Source of the DNA: Membranipora membranacea
Lineage: Eukaryota; Bryozoa; Gymnolaemata; Cheilostomatida; Membraniporidae
NCBI GenBank assembly: GCA_914767715.1
Contig: OU612066.1
Span: forward strand, 18,202,283-18,266,282
Direction: 5' to 3'
Length of the DNA: 64,000 nucleotides
The notes under the pieces were generated by a model. That model made no database searches. It was not told where the DNA came from and worked only from the letters and a program-made list of their open reading frames with translations. A program made the position numbers and the translations under genes. Shown piece by piece: positions 21,701-35,500 of this stretch. Position 1 is the stretch's first letter; every line of letters starts with the position of its first letter.

Positions 21701-24700
21701 GCTCCAGAAGCGTGATATGACCTCTCCCTTCTAACTGTAACAACTTCCACTCATCTGCTTTCAACCGATCTCTCGTTTTCTTCTCATCAATAGAAACCAT
21801 ATCCTTCATGAAATCGATGAGGAACTGAATGTTATAGAATATGTAGTAATCAGAAGATACAATGGACTCTTCCTTATTTCGGACTAAGAATATCTCTCCG
21901 ATGTCACAAAACTTATTTATCTTCTCATGAAACTTGTCCTGGGGGTAGACAGACATATATTTACCGTCAACATCGATGTGGCTTTTGAGCATGAGCTCAC
22001 ATGGTGGGCTTTGAGTGAGCTGGCACTTGTCTCGCTTTTCTTTTAACCAACACCAGAAGTACACCGGTAATGCGTCAGGAAAGCAGTGATTGACAACTTC
22101 TTCAGCGGACAAGAGCAAATGCTTTTTCAAAACTTCGATGCCGGTATCCTTCAGTTCATCACTGTTCTCTATGGATATCTCACCTCTGTCACTCACGTCA
22201 AACTCAATACTTGAATATAAATCCGAGTGCTTTCTGAGGATCGATCTGTAATAGCTCATGATTGTACTTTTTTGTTCCTCGCTGAGTTCACAGCTTTCCA
22301 TGTGACTGTGAGTTGCCACCAAGAAAACATTCTTGATGTTCTCTTGATCCATCACATCAGGTCTTCCAGTTTTACTTCCAACCTGCACATTTGGATGAAT
22401 TCGATGCATGGAAACATTTTTCAACCAAAATATTATTTCCTCGAGGCAATAATCAGGTCTCTCATCCATCTGGTTTCTCTTTTCTGCATATACTAGGCTA
22501 GTTTCCTTCGCTCTCTTCCAACTGAATGTGCAGATAAATACACCGTAGCGTGGCAGAAATGGCTGGTGCATACAATGATAGACCATTTGCCCAGCAAAAT
22601 CTCGAACCAACAGCTTGAAACAGCTATGGAGCTTCTTTGGCGGAAAATTAGGCAGAACTGATGATTGGTGCATTGGTCTGTAGCTGTGATTATCAGAGGT
22701 GTACCTCGTGCTTTTGGCAGATGCAGAGAAGAACTGATACACGGGACTTGCCTTAGACAGAATGAAAATCAAAACTAGGATAGCAAAGATGACAAAGCAG
22801 TCATTGAGACTGTGGATTTCTATAGAACCACCGTTGATGAAGACCCCGGCCAGGGCCCCAACCACTACACCTGGTAAGTGAACACTGAAAAGACTCTTGG
22901 CCAAGTCCATTCTTTCCAGACCTACTGGTTCTTGTTTAGCAGCAGCGCTTCGACCAACAGGAAGGGAGCATGGTCCTATCAGATAGCAGACGAACACAGT
23001 CAAGGGGAACAACTCTGATACACTCATACAAGTATATCCCAGGAGGTAGAATCTCGCCGCCACTAGTCCAAACAGGCTGGTCACCAGCAGAACAATGTGC
23101 TTTGGGCATGCTTTATTGTTGATGGCAAAACCTAGGATGGCCACCATATTGAGTAGTACCCAGTATCTCAGAACTGGGATACTTGGTCTTTCCAAAGTGA
23201 ATGTTTTTGTAGTCCCTGGGTAAATGTGATCAATGATAGTCACCGAGTCTTGAACTGATTTATCCATCTTAACAATCGCAAGTCCTGATGCTATCCCGGG
23301 GTTGAGTCCTAATCCTGTCAATGTGCCCCATGCTACAGCAGTAAACAACATAGGAGCCATCGCCAGCATATATTCGTGTTGAGAGCAATAACCATCCTGG
23401 CAGTGAGCATAGAGATATCTGGCTGCGGCTGCAACAACAATGTAGTTCATGGTAGCACAGCCCATGCTCATTCGAAGTGCAGTGTCGTTTCTACCAAGGC
23501 AAACAAAACCCACAAAGATGCTAATACAGATGGTGGCTAGAGGTTGAGAACCGTTTACAATGGAGCAGATGCATGTGAATATTACCAACTGGTTCATAGT
23601 TAACACACGGAGAAGGTAGAGTAAGACTGAGCCTTTCTCTTTTGCCGAGTGTTCGTTGAGTTGATGCTACACGATGGGCGATTATCTCGTCAGTATCTGT
23701 CTTTTCAGCCACTAGTTCCCAGTCTTTAATCCTTATAAGGTTTTCAGTTACTTTTACAGCTGCTGGTACTGTAGAGGACTGTGTAGGTCTTATAGTTGAC
23801 ACATCCATCATTTCTGTAGGCTTATGTTCAGCTTGAAATGGCTCGTCTACATTCACAAATACACAAAAATGGTAACAGTATTGTTTGACTGGAACATGGG
23901 GACTGTCAAAATTCCTTACCCAAAACCTAAGGTTAAGAAATGTGGCAGTCCAATGGACTAGAATGATAGATAGATGTTGGTTGCATGCATGGATTGGTGT
24001 GTATGATTGGGTATGTGTGTGTACAATTGGGTGAATTCATGTTTTCAATTGGGTGAATATGTGTATATTCGGGTGTGCGATTGGGTGGGTATGTGTACGG
24101 TCGGGCGGATGTTTGTGTGTATGCGTGGCTAGGTGTGTGTGTGTACGATCGGGTAAGTGTGTACGATCGGGTGGGTGTGTGTATGATTGTATGGGTGGAC
24201 GGGTGTGTGTACTATGGGGTGGATGGGTGTATGAACGATTAGGTGGGTGTGTGTACGATTGGGTGGATGTGTGTGGATGTTCGATTGGTTGGGCTGGATG
24301 TGTGTACGATTGGGTGGGTAGGCATTTGTCAATTGGGTGGTTGTATGAGTAGGTGTATTGCAAGGTAGGCAGGAACATAAGGAGATAGGAAGGTAGTTAT
24401 GTAGATAAGTTTACAGATATGTGTGATGTACATGTAAACCCCACGTCACTGTACATTCGACAAAAAGGCTGTAAAGTTTCTGAATTCAAAGTAAGTGACT
24501 GTCATACGATACCTGTTAGTTTGCGGATGACACTAGTTTTTCCAGCGGCAGCAGCTCCTACCACACAAACAGTGAGATGATGACAGTCCTCCTTCCCGTG
24601 ATCAATGACATCATTCTGGTGTAGAAATACTGTCTCGATGTTGTACAGGCCATCGCACAGATCCTCTCCATATGACCATGTGCTCCGAGGAATGAGCGAT

Positions 24701-24717
24701 CGCATGTGGGATAACAT
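18748..24717 (-). CDS. ROCO-B: tandem paralogue of ROCO-A with a frameshift
   Basis: Six exons mirror ROCO-A: 24717-24513, 23846-21182, 20989-20901, 20760-20643, 19837-19667, 18842-18748. Exons 3-6 have exactly the ROCO-A lengths (89, 118, 171, 95). The order of parts is the same: P-loop GAAAAGKTSVIRK, PTEMMDVSTIRP, membrane segments, VRDFAGQMVYH, VATHSH, COR-like sequence and a Death domain ending LTERFPC. At about 23650-23665 the DNA is two bases shorter than ROCO-A (after AHRVAST), so the frame of exon 1 runs to a stop near 23521. The membrane-COR part is open from 23606 in another frame. Downstream is otherwise intact and highly similar, so this is a recent lesion, an allele, or an assembly error. 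An alternative in-frame ATG lies upstream at 24792 (MSLRPESYHC). The MLSHMRSLIP start was chosen because it aligns with ROCO-A. Confidence 0.8.
19257..19283 (+). repeat. Dispersed repeat copy in ROCO-B intron
   Basis: GATCAATTTTCCTGTATTTG followed by GAGTTGC belongs to the family described at 2373-2465. It lies in the intron 18843-19666. The open frame 19219-19644 that overlaps it is intronic and shows no protein family. Confidence 0.45.
19886..20196. mobile_element. MITE-like element, GGGGGNCTTTC termini (copy 2)
   Basis: The left end GGGGGTCATTCAATT and the right end, read inverted, GGGGAGTCTTTCAATT resemble the ends of the element at 7588-7848. Inside, CTTGTTACCAAATCTCTCAC (about 20038) is inverted against GTGAGAAATTTGAGAACAAG-like sequence (about 20089) across an AT-rich loop, like the inner GAGTGAG repeat of copy 1. 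It lies in ROCO-B intron 4 (19838-20642). Confidence 0.5.
23990..24345. repeat. GT-rich minisatellite in ROCO-B intron 1
   Basis: Many imperfect tandem units have the form GTGTGTACGATTGGGTGG, of variable length (about 16-24 bases), within the intron 23847-24512. All six frames are wide open because the unit lacks stops, so several long open frames here are artefacts. ROCO-A has no such array in its intron 1. Confidence 0.85.
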
Positions 24718-26546
24718 TTTTCTTTTTATTCTTGAAAATGTGATAAAAAAGCGACAGCTCATACAATGATAAGACTCCGGTCTCAAACTCATTATTAACA
24801 ACAGAAGCAATGTGGCTTACAGTTGATCAGGTGCCTTGATCCACCAATAATGTTCGGCTTACTGTACTACATATCACAGAACTAACACTATTGTGACTGT
24901 CAACACACCAAAAGCACCTGTCCTTGAATCGACCACATAAGAATAGTGATTGATGATTTTGTTGTATTGTCACATCATTGGAATAAAACTACGTCACAGC
25001 TGGAAGAGAAACAGATGTCAAAACAAAATGCCAGATTTGACAGTGAACAAACTACTATTAAAATACTATGATGGTTTTAAAGAGATGGATCTAATAATAA
25101 TAATAATACTTACTTTTAACTGAATTTGACAAGAGCCATTCTTCATAAGTTTATGCGAGAGGTTGGTTCATGTCATGTTCAGTTCCCTGTGCTCACTGGC
25201 TTGTGTTACTGTCAGGTGTTAACAATGACTCATGGCTACTGTTATCTTATCTATAGTCATAGCTGTTATGATGTGAATGTAGTAAATTAGTAGCTTTTGT
25301 AAACGGTCATATCATTTACATCACACATAACTTCCTTATACATTAGCATTCACTCCTAATTAGTTTAAGCTGGGTGACAAAGGGCATCACCTACACATAA
25401 AAAACTGACGTTCAAATTTAAGGCTAAAAGTAATGCCAGCCCACTTTGCAAATAAACTGATGTCAAACAAATGTAACAAAGTAGGAGCAAGGAGCATTTA
25501 AAAGCCCAATCAAGCCTGTAAATAAACAGAAAATTCAATGGAAGGCAGAGGCATGGAAAAAAATGGATTAAATTTGTTTTCGACTTGATTAAAACATTTG
25601 GGGCTACCAAGTTTTTAATAGACTGATTAATATAGGAATGCCTTTAAAGGTCGCTAAGCAGGGTTAACCATACAAGACAAATCATTAACACCATGCAATG
25701 CGCTAGAGTCTTTTGCATGCCTGTTCAAATTTTCATCGCATTTGAACAAATAGGGGTCCCTTTGCAGCTGATTAAATAGGCCAATGGTTAGCTGCAGCCT
25801 CAAAAAACATGCCTCAGTTGATGATGCGCGATCTGACTAAATGGATCATCATTCTGAGGCTGAATTAATAAGTTCTGAATTATCAGACCTGCATGAAGCC
25901 GAGTTCACTATATAGATAGAACATTATGATAGCAGAAAGATTGAGATTCATAACAGTGCTCATTGTTTGGGTTTAAGTTATTTTTATTTACACTTTTTAC
26001 CATTTTTTGAAACCAAAAAGTAGGACTGCGAGGCGGCTCATATTATTAGGATGAGGGGAGCATTGATCAGATAATCATTGTGAAATAAGCGTGAAACCTG
26101 CCAAATCGGAGTCAGACATGAACGTAGAGAAACTAATCCGTCAATAAAAGGACACCACAACTGACACATTTCCATTGTTGTGTCTGTGTTGAACTCCGAC
26201 GCAAGAGCAGATTAATTTAATCCAGTAATAAAACACCCAAAAACTGACACAGTTTACTTGTTGTGTTTGGGAGCGATGTGCTACATGCTCTTTAATTATA
26301 CTAGAACTGATATGTATATAACTTTTGAAAGTATTAAATTATTTACATGAGTTCCCCTAAAATTGAGAGCCAGTCTAGTTTTCTGGGATGTTTTGGCAAA
26401 TATCAACAATGTTTCAGCGATTAGACATGTTGAAGTGCTGTCCAAGTGCAATGGCCCTTTTATCAATCATACAGGTGAATTCAGGTGGTTTGATCCAATT
26501 ATATCAATGTGTGTTTCTGATCTGAACTGTCAATATTTAACAAATC
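24718..26546. other. Spacer between ROCO-B start and DDX46 end
   Basis: This holds the ROCO-B upstream region and the DDX46 3' flank. The open frames at 25365-25610 and 26363-26575 have no family resemblance. No RNA gene or mobile element was recognised. A pair of similar short segments near 26125-26180 and 26200-26275 (TCCGTCAATAAAAGGACACC against TCCAGTAATAAAACACCCAA) suggests a small local duplication. Confidence 0.5.
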
Positions 26547-29500
26547 CTACAATACAGTATATCGGCCCTTATTGATTGGTTGGTATGAGTTCTGGAGTCG
26601 CACGAGTTCCTCTTTGATGAGTCGTGTGATCTCAGCTTTGGCTTTCTGTACCGCTAGTTCTGATGTTGCTTCTATGGCGAGGTAGAGTTTCTGTTCTCCT
26701 GGAGGTGGTTCTTTATTTGGCTGTACAAACGTTCCTCTCACTGTGATACCAGCTTCGGCGTACTCACTTATGGTAGCCAATGCGTCCTGTAAATAAATAA
26801 ATAAAAGAAACCGTGTACCATGAAAATCCATCTTCCAAATTCACTATCTGGTATGATGATTGAGTTAAGTTCCCATTCATTACTACATGTAGGCAAAGAC
26901 TATTGGCAGGTGAGTTTACAAATTAGTCTACATCAATAATGGGATCAGAGTCACTATTTGAATTGTCCTGTCATGTGCTACCAGGAAAGTCTTGATAAGG
27001 ACAAAAATCCATGACTGACCAGCAGAGGGTGTAAAAATTATTAATTATTATGATAAGAAAAACTATCAATCAATTTAAAGCATTGACTCGTAATCATTAA
27101 CAGACAACCGTCAAATTTAATAATAAAAAACGATCTTGTCAAAAATGACTTTTTGAAGGCCTGATCACGTTTTGTCTATATTAAACCCACACTTAAACCA
27201 CACTGATATTTCTGTTAGATTTAGACATGAAGAAAATCTATAGATATGGTTGGCAAAAGCTGTTGCTAATATTTAGAATGCAAAAAACTCCAGGACCAAC
27301 ACCTAAAACATTTATAGCCTCGATACCCTGTGCTACCATGTGCAAATCCTTGATGTGGCTTGGTTTTGTTTTTTTCCGGTCTCAATATGGGTCTACTAAC
27401 AACACTTTACTCATGTGTTACAGCAATGCCGGATGTGTAAATTATAAAGTCTAAGAATTAATTTTTTTTTCTGTTTTTATTTTCATGCCCAGGTTGCCTT
27501 CCTTACTTAGATTGTGATGAAACCTCTAAAGGCCGCCTCTAATTTTTAGAAGATGATCATTGGTTCAGTAATAAAGATTATATATATATAACTGTATACA
27601 AATGTGGCACAGGAACAATTGAAGTTGGAAGCCATTCCTGACACCATCGTGATCCGCCTGAAATCGGACACATGACCTCTCCATTGCACCACGGCCACTC
27701 CCTACAGGCCTACCACTTACCCTTGAGGTGACTCTCCATCTACACGTCTGAGGGAAGTCGTTAATCTCTAACTCCTCCTCATATCTGGTGACAGTCTCGA
27801 CCACTTCTTCTTCTTCCTCCACCTTAGCAGTGTATCCGAGCTTAGCATTCAACTTCTCTGCCATCTGATTGGCTATCGTACGAGTCTGAAAACACAAAGT
27901 TTTTATGAATATCGATTACACTTTTTGTGCATAGAACCACCTGCTACGAGCGTGGTTACAAATAAATTAGTAAAATTATAGAGAACTTTCTTTATGCTTC
28001 ATCTTCAGTCAGTTTACACAGAATATAATAGCTCTCCGGCTCAGAAATAAAATCCTTCAACATTTCTAACATTATTTGTTAGTTCTTGAGATAATTAAAG
28101 TATTTTCGGAGGAGGAATTTTTCCCTATTTCACACATGCATGAAATAGCTGACTCACGCTATTCACGTAATATACCTCACTTAGCCAAAATAAGTGCTAG
28201 TCCACATTTAGTCACAACCATACTAGCAACACTAAACTCAGTTTCAAGATTACTTACAGAAACTTGAGGGGCTTGTATAGCACCACCCCTAAGCAGAGCT
28301 GCTGCAGCTTGTTGAGTTATATCTGTAGCCTCAGCTCCAATGTTCCTAGCTCTGTGAACGTTAGACGCCCTCAACTTAGCTTCTTCCAAAGCCTTCAGAT
28401 TGGATGATGTTGCAGATGTATTAACTCCTGAAATTATATATGACTGTGCAATAATCACATTTACCACATCATTTAAATCCTTAGTCATGTTTTGGGTTAA
28501 CTTTGGTGCAATGTAATAGCGAGTTGCCTCCTTATTGCCTTTAGGACTGACAACTTCTAATACATGTCATGATCCACCTGTTTGGGACAGAATTTCATGT
28601 ATAAGAGTAGCAGTTTCTTATATGCAATGATATAGCAATTGGAATAACAGTAGTTGTTGCATAATTTTTACATAAAGAACTCAAGTTAACTTTGACTCAT
28701 CACAGAATTTCCTGAATTTAATTTCCCATCACTCGGCAAATTATGAGACATTGTCAAATCAGTGATGAAACACAACTCCACAGAAAATATTATAAAAGTA
28801 GCTAAAAGCACTCACCAGCCCCCACTTGAGGCATGTTAGATTTTGCCACATCTGTAACTCTCTTCTTACTGGCGAATAATGTCTCAATTTGTTCATCAAT
28901 CTGAAATTAAGGAAAATGAACTTTTTTACAATCAAAAACCCAGCTCTTAATATCTAGATGTGTCAGGAGTCGTCCTGAAAAAACTGCTTGCAGGCAAAAT
29001 AGGGAAGCAAAAGGTGCAAATTCGACAGGACATTGAAACACTTCGCAGCGATAAACTAGCGGAGATGTTACTGGACACACTGCCAGATGCCATGAGCCAA
29101 GTTCTTTTATTTTCCCATTATTGAGATTGATTTTCTTTGAGATTGCCTTCAGAGCAAAATATTTTTATAATATAGCTTCTTGCGAACCTTTTTGGGCCGC
29201 AGAACACTCTATGATAAAGCATGAAAAGTTCATTGCAAACAGAGATGAGAGAGAAGACAATACTTACGTCAGCTGAGCCTTCTTCTCCATCCTGTGTTAT
29301 ACCGAGAGCTGCAGCTTGCACCTTCTTCCTGTCATTAGCCAAGCTAGCCTCAGTCTCATCAAACTTAAAACCTCGACCACCGAATCCACCACCGCCGGCC
29401 TTCACTGTCTTTCCTTCCTGAAATACGAGCCATATGTAATTGTATAAACAACATGCCCATACATAATATTTCTAGCTGACACCAATTTCAATACTCAGTC

Positions 29501-32500
29501 ACATTTTGTGAATGTATCCTTTTATTGTTGCTTTATTTTGTCTAATAATTTTCATGATATACGGATATCGATATGTGGAATTCTCATTGAGACAGAGCCT
29601 GTCTGCATTTGCTATGTTGATTTGGTGGAAGAGGTAACAAAGGCCAGTCAACTCTTGAAACCAAATAATAGGAGAGAGCTGTACACTATTGGTATTTGAA
29701 TTGTGTCGTATAAGTTTTGATGAGGACAGTTTCACCCTCCCGCCCCACTCCTGAGAAAAAACAAAGCTTCTCAAGACAGGCTGACTGAGACAACAGCCTT
29801 TTGCATTGCTACACTGTCGGAAAATCAAATTGATAACGTATTACCAAACAGCACTCAAATATCCCCTAATAAATTATTTCTCCAACTTACAGCCTTCATT
29901 TCCTCCACATAAGTCTGCCACACAGCCTGAAGCTCTTCTGGTACTGGAGTCTCTGTGGCCTCGAAGGCTTTTATAATATCACCAGCCTGTCTCTTCTGCT
30001 CTGGGTTCAGGAAGGTATACGCTACCCCCTTCTTACCAGCTCTCCCGGTTCGCCTGTATGTATGGAAAATAAATTTGATATAATGGGCAGTCAAATGGTA
30101 CAAGCTCGATGAAACTTCTGTGTTTATCCTGTCTATCTTGAGCACTAAGACTTTCTGAGCGTTCAAACAACCAAACTTCACTCTTCAAGCTTCAAATAGA
30201 ATACGCAATTTTTCTGTTATTTGGCAAGACATCTTTATGGTCTGGCTGCATTACAAAACCCATCAGGCCAGATGCATTACATGCGGGCAGAAATTATTTT
30301 ACACTTGCTCAATTTGAATCAAAATTTGCAATAAATTAATCAGTGCAAAAGTTTCAAAATTATATAGTATATATATAAGCGCAATGTGAAGGTAGTCTGC
30401 AGTCATTTGGCATTAGGTAGGGTTGAGAACTTAAATGTTGCAATTCCACAGCAGTATATTAGACATTAAGATCAATGGTGAAGACTAGGATGACTCACCC
30501 ACATCTGTGTACATAGTCCTCGTAGTGATTGGGACAGTCATAGTTTACTACTAATATCAGCTGCTTCACATCTAACCCTCTGGCAGCAACAGAGGTGGCC
30601 ACCTTCAACATAACATGTTACAAAGCATGTACAATAATAAAATTAGAAAACCAAGGATTTGGAGTTTGATAGAGCTGAGCTTGGTTATCATAGTTCCATA
30701 CCGTACCGAGTATAGAGGCTTGAGAACAAGAAGTTATGTAAAATATTTTCCGATAACTTTTACTGTCAACCCTAGTAAAAAGATTTTACATAGACAAACA
30801 TCCAGTCTCACCAATGGAGATCGTAAGCATTCAAGGTTGATAATGGATCCAAATCATTTACTTTCAGCACAGACAACCAACAAAAACCAAACTATAAGCT
30901 TATTTTTATTTTGCTTTCGCTTTGATATGTTACTATTTTCTAGACAATGTAACAAAAATTATCTTGATCACAGATGATAAGATCTACGAGGTCTTCAACA
31001 GGAGAGTATAACTCATACTCTACACTTACCAGTAGTCTAATGTTACCACTTTTGAAGTCTAGGATTGTGCTATCTCTATCATACTGATCTATACCTCCGT
31101 GTAATGCCATGCAGGGGTATGAATGCTTACACAAATTATCCATCAACTGCAAAACATGAGAAGCAGAAAAGGTTAGGGAAATTAGAATACACTTAGAATC
31201 AATCTTGGAAGTCAAGGACGTGAAACAACCTTATATATAACCAATATTATAAAGAGAAAGCAATTTATTTCCGCATCATGAGAGTAAGAAGCAAAGTATA
31301 TAAACTTGGATTGTTTTCATGATCAAATGAATACTTGTTTGAAAATCAGTAATAATGTGTTGCAACCCCAGATGTTTATGCCTATCCCTACGCACTAGTA
31401 TAGGATATTCAACCTAAATGCAACTAAGTTAATAGAATAACGTACCTCATCAGCATGCTCCTGTTTATCCACAAACACCAGAACGCTTCCATCTTCTTGA
31501 TACAAACCTAAAAGTTCTAAAAGCTTTAAAAACTTGTCTTCAGGGTCACAAATAATCTAAAACAGACAAAACACTATAATAACCAGAGCAACGTCAGTTC
31601 CCTAGCTAAACAATAGAGATTTTCAATTTCTTAAATCTGAACCAATAAAATAATTTGCCAATTGAAATTGGACTGAAAAATGAAATCTTGCATTCATTTT
31701 TCATTGGTTTGCTCAAAACTCTCTCACTAAACTTTTTTGAGAAACTTGACCAGTTTCATGATGAATAACTGAAGTGGTTTGAAGCTGTTTTTCAAGTATC
31801 TATAGCTATACAACTTGATTCAAAGTCTAAATCTGCAGATTGAAAGCCTTTTCTTGAATACTAAATAGGCTAATGTTGAGTTGTCACATAACACATGTGT
31901 GAACCATTGGTTAGGTTGTTAGAGCAATGCAGGAATTGACTTATAATATGACAACATGGAATCTCATAAAACAATTTCAAAACAGGCTGTAGTCGTTTGG
32001 TGGAAAATAAGACCTACAGAATGATTTGCAGTGACCAGGCTATCTGGTAAGCTTCAGTTAGCTTCATCCCTTGTGTGGTGACAGGCAGTTCGAAGACCAG
32101 CACCAGCCCAGGTCACTGACAACAAGCTCTACGACTCTAACAAGAACTTGAGTAAACATGGCCACTCAAATAAATTTAAAAATTCATATATTTAGTCATT
32201 AAAGAGCCTTCCAAGGTAGGAGAGATCCCTGTTGAACTGAACAGTTATTAAATACCAAAGCATAGGTTAGTTAACGTATCTATGTCCGCTCAAACATGTC
32301 AAAACCTAAGTGCTCGTGAACATTAACCCCCAACTTAAATGTTGATACATATGGTATAGCCCCCAACAACAAGTTGTGAACTTCACTGCTTGCAAAAATA
32401 TATACCACTAAAACAGACCCCAGCTTTGCAGGGGTATATTTGCCAACAGCAAGATTTTATCACCAAGGGCTTGTTTAAATAATCATACCACATGTTGAGA

Positions 32501-35500
32501 GATGTCCTTTGCAACAACACTTCGTCCACCAACAAGCACTTCGATAGGTTTATCCAGTATTTTCCTGGCCAGGGCTTCCATCTGACGCGGGAAAGTAGCT
32601 GAGAACAGCACTGTCTGTCTGTCAGGTCGGGCATTGTCCAGTACTTTCATGACCTGAGGCTCAAACCCAAGGTCAAACATTCTATCGGCCTCATCCAGTA
32701 CTATGTATGTTATCCGCCTGAGATTTGTTACCCTGCCTATAAATTAAAAACAAAATAAAATCCCCGCTCCAGATCTAGTATCACAGTATTTCTCATCAAA
32801 TCATGCACATCTATATTAATTTCCCATACATACAAGTTGTTTTCTTTTTTTTTTATCAACATGTATTTTCGGCAACAACTTCTTCAACAATAGAAGGAAT
32901 TGATTGTAAATAAAATGTTGATCAATGTAATTGAAAGGCTATGGCTCTTCTTTGGTTGCTGTTTTTGGTGCAAAATCACATCTAGGTTGAAAACCTATAA
33001 ATGTTTATTATCTGATAACCTGGTTCGTAGATAGTGGTGTCTCACAAAACATAAGGCCAATTTCAAAATTGACTGTGACTCAGGCTGAGAGCTTGTAGTT
33101 TAGTTGATACTATAAATTTGCTACACAAACTCAGAAACAGATATGAAATCTTACCATTATTAGCTGTTAGCATGTCGATCATCCTGCCTGGTGTACATAC
33201 TACAATCTCACAGCCTCTTTTCAGTTCAGCTATCTGTTCAGAGATACCCGTCCCGCCATATACACATACTGTGGTGAGGCCCAGAGGCTTAGCAAACCGC
33301 TTACACTCCTTAAATATCTGCATGGCCAGCTCTCGAGTAGGAGTCATTATTATACCTAGAAAATATTGAGTCATTTACTGTATGTTGTAGAACTCATTAT
33401 GACTTGTTATGGTGTTCAATGTAAGCAGCCTCTGTATCTGGGGAAGTTTTCACTGAAAAGCATCATGGGGAGTTTGTGATGACTTGTTTAAGAAGTGATG
33501 TACCTCTCACAAGGAACCCATTTTATCTCTAACACTGGGAGTTATTTGTGACAATACAATAGGCCCACTGCAGCAGAGGTTAAAAGCCTGCGCATTAACT
33601 GAATGGAATCAAGTATGCAGAAAAGTGTTATGATAGAAACTAGTGGATCACAGGAGACAGTCTACTCCCGATGAGATACACTAACAAGTAAAAGATTTAA
33701 CTTACTAATTGGCCCATCTTCTTCTTCAAGTGGTTCCTGATCCAGAATATGTCGCAGCATTGGTAACAGGAATGCTACAGTTTTCCCACTTCCTGTTTTA
33801 GCAATTCCAATATGATCACGCCCACTCATGATAGCGGGGATTGCCTGCATCTGTATAGGTGTCGGCTTATCGTAACCATGTCTAGCAAAACAAATGTCAG
33901 AATTAGCCTTGTAACTATGTATGAAGCATGAGAGGCCACATTTTATCTATTTGGTGCAGTGGAGGCGCTTAACCAAAACTCAAAACAAAACAGCCTCGCA
34001 CTTTGAAGCGACTTTTTTTATTCAGGAAAGCAACCTATTAGCTAGTATCAAATATGTATGTATATTATAAGCAAATATGGACACGATCTCTGCTGATAGG
34101 AATTCCCCTATATAAACAGTCAGCCAGGTCTGGGTTATCTACTTTTTGAGAGTATCCAGTAATTTTTTCGCCACGCCGGCCTGTGCCCATGACTGTATAG
34201 GGCGAGGACAATTCTTCCCCTTCACTTTGATTCCATCCATTTCTTGTCTCATCAACTCAACATCTACAATAAAAACCAAGAAACTCAAGCATGACTTGTG
34301 AAAATAAAACTAAAGACAAGGGAATTGGTAGACATAGTCCCCACCCACAGCTGTTTATAGTCAGACTGAGGCTTAACGTATATCTGAAGCTTCAGATTCA
34401 TATCAAAATGCAGATGTAATTTGGAGTTGCCTTTTCTCTGAACATCTAGTTCAGAGAGAAGGCAACTTTGATGCAGTAATTGATGTGTTGTAATCGTATC
34501 TTGTAAAAACCATAAATATGCAATATGTACTGTTACTGGTTCAGGTAAAAGATCAAATTTTGTTTTGAATGTTTTATCCCAGGATAAGGCTAAAATTCTA
34601 CTCAAAGTCAAATACAATCTTGAGGGGTAAAGCCTTCGCAGGAGGAGAGTAGGCCTAAGCATTTTTGCACTGGCATGAAACACAGCCAGCCCTTAATGGC
34701 GTTTGGTGTGGCTATTGCAGTCGTAGGCAGTTGTTAACGTTTATGACCGCCTACATAGTTAAATCTTGGGTTAACTATCATTCACCTCTTTACCTTATAC
34801 AAACTCTCACTTATAACCATATCAAAATTGAGAATCGATGATAATTATTCTTCCACCATAAGCAAGAAATTGGTTCTAGCTAACCTTGTGTCACCGGACA
34901 CACAGCTTATTTATTTTCTCCTCTTGAATATGTATCATACATATATGGTATACATACAAACCTTCAGCGCTCATGTTGGCTATCTGTGGTACTTCTACAT
35001 AAAAGTTTTTCTTGAATGGTCTGTAGTAGATTTTGTCATGGTCGACAATGAATAATTCTTTTTTCTTATTTTTGAGAGAATTAGCGAGTGTTGTCTCTAG
35101 GTCCTCTTCCTCCTCCTCAGACGAGTACTGCAATAAATTAATGAAATAGAATAAAAAATAGAATACAAGAATAGAATGAGAGAATAGAATAAATTCAATT
35201 AATCGAACAAACATATATTGACATTCTTAGGGAATGGAAACAGCCATTTCGTAAATGAAAAGGGAAAATTGAATGTTGCTAAATAGAAGGTATGGAAATA
35301 TGTAGCTTACACATAATGAAAGTTGTTAAATTTGCAAGTACCAATATGGATATTAAAAACAGCTAGAAACGTGATACTTAAAGACAGTCCCGTAAGTCAC
35401 CCATGTGACAGAAAGAAATGCTGTCTCACCCGATTCTAAACATAATGTACCATTCATGACGAGGAATCAAAATGTTCCAATTCAAAGGACTTGACACTTC

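Noticed and set aside
24037-24378. Long Pro/Thr/His-rich and Cys/Val/Gly-rich open frames on both strands
   Set aside because: They arise from the GT-rich minisatellite, which lacks stops in all frames.
27638-27707. Possible tRNA-derived SINE (minus strand)
   Set aside because: An A-box-like TGGTGCAATGG is present, but the only B-box-like sequence is about 12 bases away, too near for a tRNA-type promoter.
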